DNA from: Geobacter sp. UBA4074
Lineage (GTDB): Bacteria; Desulfobacterota; Desulfuromonadia; Geobacterales; Pseudopelobacteraceae
Assembly: GCA_002383415.1 (NCBI GenBank)
Contig: DFYU01000060.1
Span: 1-6,841, forward strand
Direction of reading: 5' to 3'
Length of the DNA stretch: 6,841 nucleotides
Position 1 is the first letter of the stretch; every line of letters starts with the position of its first letter. Below, one piece after another: positions 5,120 to 6,841 of the stretch. Both the position numbers and the translations under genes were made by a program. The notes beneath the pieces are model-generated. The model had not been told where the DNA came from. It ran no database searches and worked only from the letters and a program-made list of their open reading frames with translations.

Positions 5120-5682
5120 CAGTCGTTTTCGGCAGCTGTTACAGGGGAACTTGGATAGGTGACGGTGACGCCCTGGACCCGGGCCATGCTGTTTAGGACA
5201 TGGGGCTTGGCGTGATTGAGGTCGTAAATGTCCATGACCTCGGCGCCGCGCACCAGCAGCGCATCGGCGATCAGGGAGCGGTGGCAGCGCCAAGGCACGG
5301 CCTCGGCGCACATCAGGACAACGGCTTTCTGCGCGGCGAGCTGCAGCAGGTCCGTAACGGCAGCCTCGAAGGCCGGTGTCTGCATGTAATCGGCAAATCC
5401 CCGGAATGAAGCATTGCGCCAGCCGCTGTTGGGTGAATCGGCCCGGCTGTGCCGCAAGCCCCCCAGCTCTTGTAAGTGCCGGTAGCCAATGCCTTGGGTC
5501 TGCAGAAAGGCCGGCAGGCTGTCGCCATTAAATTGGGGGTTGTGACGGGAGCGGGGGATGGTGCGGACATCCGCCAGCAGCTCGATGCCGTAGTGTTTCA
5601 GCAGCGCAGTAAAATCATCGAGCTGGTGGGTCGAGTGGCCGATCGTATAGACCCTTACCTGATTGGGCGCCGGTTTCGTCAT
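5119..5682 (-). CDS. DUF488 family protein
   Basis: A 187-residue soluble protein of the DUF488 (COG5483-like) family, whose biochemical role is not established. Family hallmarks are all present: YTIGHST near the N-terminus (about 12-18), DVRTIPRSRHNPQFN (38-52), and the cysteine-containing pair CAEAVPWRCHR (125-135), which clusters C125, E127, C133, H134 and R135 in a pattern suggestive of an active or metal site. The ATG whose complement is 5680-5682 is chosen because AGGAG lies about 10 nt upstream and the family begins shortly before the YTIGHS strand; a frame 27 residues longer (to 5763) would have an atypical N-terminus and run almost into the divergent gene. It is convergent with the NapH-like gene and divergent from the cytochrome fusion gene, with no sign of sharing their function. 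Confidence 0.88.
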   Translation of the reverse strand: MTKPAPNQVRVYTIGHSTHQLDDFTALLKHYGIELLADVRTIPRSRHNPQFNGDSLPAFLQTQGIGYRHLQELGGLRHSRADSPNSGWRNASFRGFADYMQTPAFEAAVTDLLQLAAQKAVVLMCAEAVPWRCHRSLIADALLVRGAEVMDIYDLNHAKPHVLNSMARVQGVTVTYPSSPVTAAEND

Positions 5683-5696
5683 TTTGCACGATCTCC

Positions 5697-5724
5697 TTGC
5701 GTCAGCGGCAGTTCGTTGTATGAT
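5697..5724 (+). promoter_or_regulatory. Possible promoter of the cytochrome fusion gene
   Basis: TATGAT (5719-5724; 5 of 6 matches to TATAAT) lies 16 bp after TTGCGT (5697-5702; 3 of 6 matches to TTGACA). The predicted start near 5731 leaves a leader of about 40 nt that includes the GGGAG ribosome site at 5754-5758. The -35 part overlaps the Shine-Dalgarno region of the divergent DUF488 gene. Confidence 0.35.
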
Positions 5725-5771
5725 CTTTCCTGTCGGCAACAGATAAAACGCCCGGGAGATCAACCATACCC

Positions 5772-6683
5772 ATGCAACGATTAGTGCTCTGCATCGTGAC
5801 GTTTGTGCTGTTCTCTCTGCCGGTTGCCGGCCTTGCCACGGAAGAGTACGCCCGGCAAACCGGCCTGGCTTGTGCTGCGTGCCACCTGGATCCTGGCGGC
5901 GGCGGCGAATTGACTGCCGACGGCAAGGCGTTCAGCGACAGCAAGCCTGCCCAGTCGCAGTCCGGTCAGTTGAGCCTGTCGGCAAAAGGCTTGCGGTTTG
6001 CAATCGGTTATCTCCATATGCTGACCGCCATCCTCTGGTTCGGCACCATCCTGTACGTCCACCTGGTATTGAAGCCGGCTTATGCCGCTGGCGGCCTGCC
6101 GCGCGGCGAAGTGCGGGTCGGCGTCCTGTCGATGCTGGTCATGGGGCTGACCGGCCTGGTCCTCACCTACTATCGCGTTCCTTCTTTAGAGGTGCTGTTG
6201 CATACCCGTTTCGGCCTGTTGCTGCTGGTCAAGGTTGGGCTGTACCTGGTGATGCTCACGTCGGCTACGGTGGTGGTCACCGTAATCGGGCCGCGGCTTA
6301 AGCGCGCGATGCACGCGCCGCCTGACCCGCCTGCGGCCGGAGATATGACAGCCGCTGAGCTTGGCGTATGCGACGGCAAGGACGGACGTCCAGCCTGCAT
6401 CGCCTATAACGGCCTGATCTATGATGCAAGCGACAGCAGCATGTGGAAACAGGGGCAGCACATGGCACGCCACAACGCCGGCATGGATCTGACCGAGGCG
6501 CTTAAGTTGGCGCCCCATGGTGAGGACCGGCTACAGCGCTTGCCGGTGGTGGGCAGGCTGCTTGCCGACCGTGCCGAGAAACCCCCGCTGCACCTGCGGG
6601 TGTTTTACACCATGGCCTATATGAACCTGACCATCGTGTTTCTGATCGTGCTGATCCTGGCCCTCTGGCGGTGGGGGTGGTGA
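5772..6683 (+). CDS. Signal peptide/c-haem/CopD-like/cytochrome b5-like fusion membrane protein
   Basis: A 303-residue multidomain haem protein. Residues 1-22 form a signal peptide (hydrophobic core, then VAGLAT). A short periplasmic segment carries one c-type haem motif, C34-AA-C37-H38, within GLACAACHLDPGGGGELTADG; it is far too short for a complete classical cytochrome c. A CopD-like membrane bundle follows with helices at about 74-98, 113-133 and 146-171; H82, H97 and H144 are possible haem or metal ligands. Residues about 191-262 form a cytochrome b5-like haem/steroid-binding domain (DGKDGRP, YNGLIYDASDS, W225, H230, H234, H249), and a last helix spans about 277-299. Alternating charge predicts the b5-like domain to be cytoplasmic. 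Start: the only ATG preceding the signal peptide; GGGAG lies 13 nt upstream, slightly far. Likely role is electron transfer at the membrane, but partner and substrate are unknown. Confidence 0.82.
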   Translation: MQRLVLCIVTFVLFSLPVAGLATEEYARQTGLACAACHLDPGGGGELTADGKAFSDSKPAQSQSGQLSLSAKGLRFAIGYLHMLTAILWFGTILYVHLVLKPAYAAGGLPRGEVRVGVLSMLVMGLTGLVLTYYRVPSLEVLLHTRFGLLLLVKVGLYLVMLTSATVVVTVIGPRLKRAMHAPPDPPAAGDMTAAELGVCDGKDGRPACIAYNGLIYDASDSSMWKQGQHMARHNAGMDLTEALKLAPHGEDRLQRLPVVGRLLADRAEKPPLHLRVFYTMAYMNLTIVFLIVLILALWRWGW

Positions 6684-6698
6684 TTAACCCGCCGCCAG
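6665..6698. terminator. Hairpin across convergent stop codons, possible bidirectional terminator
   Basis: CTGGCGGTGGG (6665-6675) pairs with CCCGCCGCCAG (6688-6698) over 11 bp with one G-U, around a 12-nt loop that contains the stop codons of both converging genes. Only TTT (6699-6701) follows on the plus strand and there is no T run on the minus strand, so Rho-independent termination would be imperfect. The stem lies mostly in coding sequence on each side. Confidence 0.5.
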
Positions 6699-6841
6699 TT
6701 TGGCTTCGCACTCAGCCAGCCGTTGTTTTAACTCTTTCTCCTTCAACCAACGCTCGGTTACATCCCGCATGATCGAGGCGCAGCCCTGCATCGCACCGTT
6801 TTCGTCCTTCAGGAGCACCATGCTGAACTCCAGCGATACCT
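6684..6841 (-). CDS. C-terminus of a PAS-domain signalling protein (partial)
   Basis: Reading leftward from the window edge gives 51 residues ending at TAA (complement of 6684-6686). They include VSLEFSMVLLKDENG and GCASIMRDVTERW, which match the last beta strands and the RD(I/V)TER motif closing a PAS/PAC sensor domain. A charged, probably coiled-coil tail (LKEKELKQRLAECEAKLAAG) follows, and the protein stops there without a kinase or GGDEF output domain. It is therefore either a protein with its output domain N-terminal to the PAS domain or a stand-alone PAS sensor. Its stop codon directly abuts that of the fusion cytochrome gene. The ligand and partner cannot be seen. Confidence 0.8.
   Translation of the reverse strand, partial: VSLEFSMVLLKDENGAMQGCASIMRDVTERWLKEKELKQRLAECEAKLAAG

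Noticed and set aside
5683..5763. Longer DUF488 protein starting at 5763
   Set aside because: The extra 27 residues do not resemble the family N-terminus, and AGGAG is well placed for the ATG ending at 5682.

Overview
The window looks like chromosomal DNA of a Gram-negative, anaerobic metal-reducer of the Geobacter/Trichlorobacter/Pelobacter type (Desulfuromonadota). This rests on the GC-rich coding sequence, a short CxxCH segment of a kind I associate with Geobacter c-type cytochromes, a membrane 4Fe-4S electron-transfer protein, a PAS-type sensor fragment, and regulatory palindromes resembling the HcpR (CRP/FNR-family) sites of metal-reducing deltaproteobacteria. The species assignment is inference. 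Genes fill nearly everything; no gene-free stretch exceeds about 130 bases, and I saw no RNA genes, insertion sequences, CRISPR arrays or tRNAs.

Left edge (1-267): the N-terminus of a minus-strand membrane-anchored protein runs off the window. It is divergent from a TetR-family regulator, and the gap holds an FNR/HcpR-like palindrome and promoter elements.

Transporter block (268-3987, plus strand): a TetR-family repressor is followed by an operon of periplasmic adaptor (HlyD type), FtsX/MacB-type permease and ATPase, in the order of a DevBCA-like tripartite exporter. Two matching 20-bp dyads, ATGTGAAT-N6-TCACAT, sit over the start of tetR and immediately before the Shine-Dalgarno sequence of the adaptor gene. 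They are the obvious candidate operators of the TetR protein. No outer-membrane TolC-type channel is present.

Redox gene (3988-5096, plus strand): a NapH/NosR-like polytopic protein with two CxxxCP motifs and two 4Fe-4S ferredoxin motifs lies behind a perfect TTTGACC-GA-GGTCAAA dyad. The dyad centre is 41.5 bp upstream of the transcription start predicted from the best -10-like hexamer. The palindrome at the left edge has the same geometry relative to the minus-strand gene, so these two genes probably belong to one regulon, possibly for nitrosative stress or anaerobic respiration.

Right part (5119-6841): a minus-strand DUF488 gene; a divergent plus-strand gene encoding an unusual protein with a signal peptide, one c-type haem motif, a CopD-like membrane bundle and a cytochrome b5-like domain; and, abutting it tail to tail, the C-terminus of a minus-strand PAS-domain protein. 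A strong hairpin spans the two stop codons. The most interesting items are the paired HcpR-like promoters, the TetR operator pair, the hairpin-like dyad before the NapH-like gene, and the c-haem/CopD/b5 fusion.
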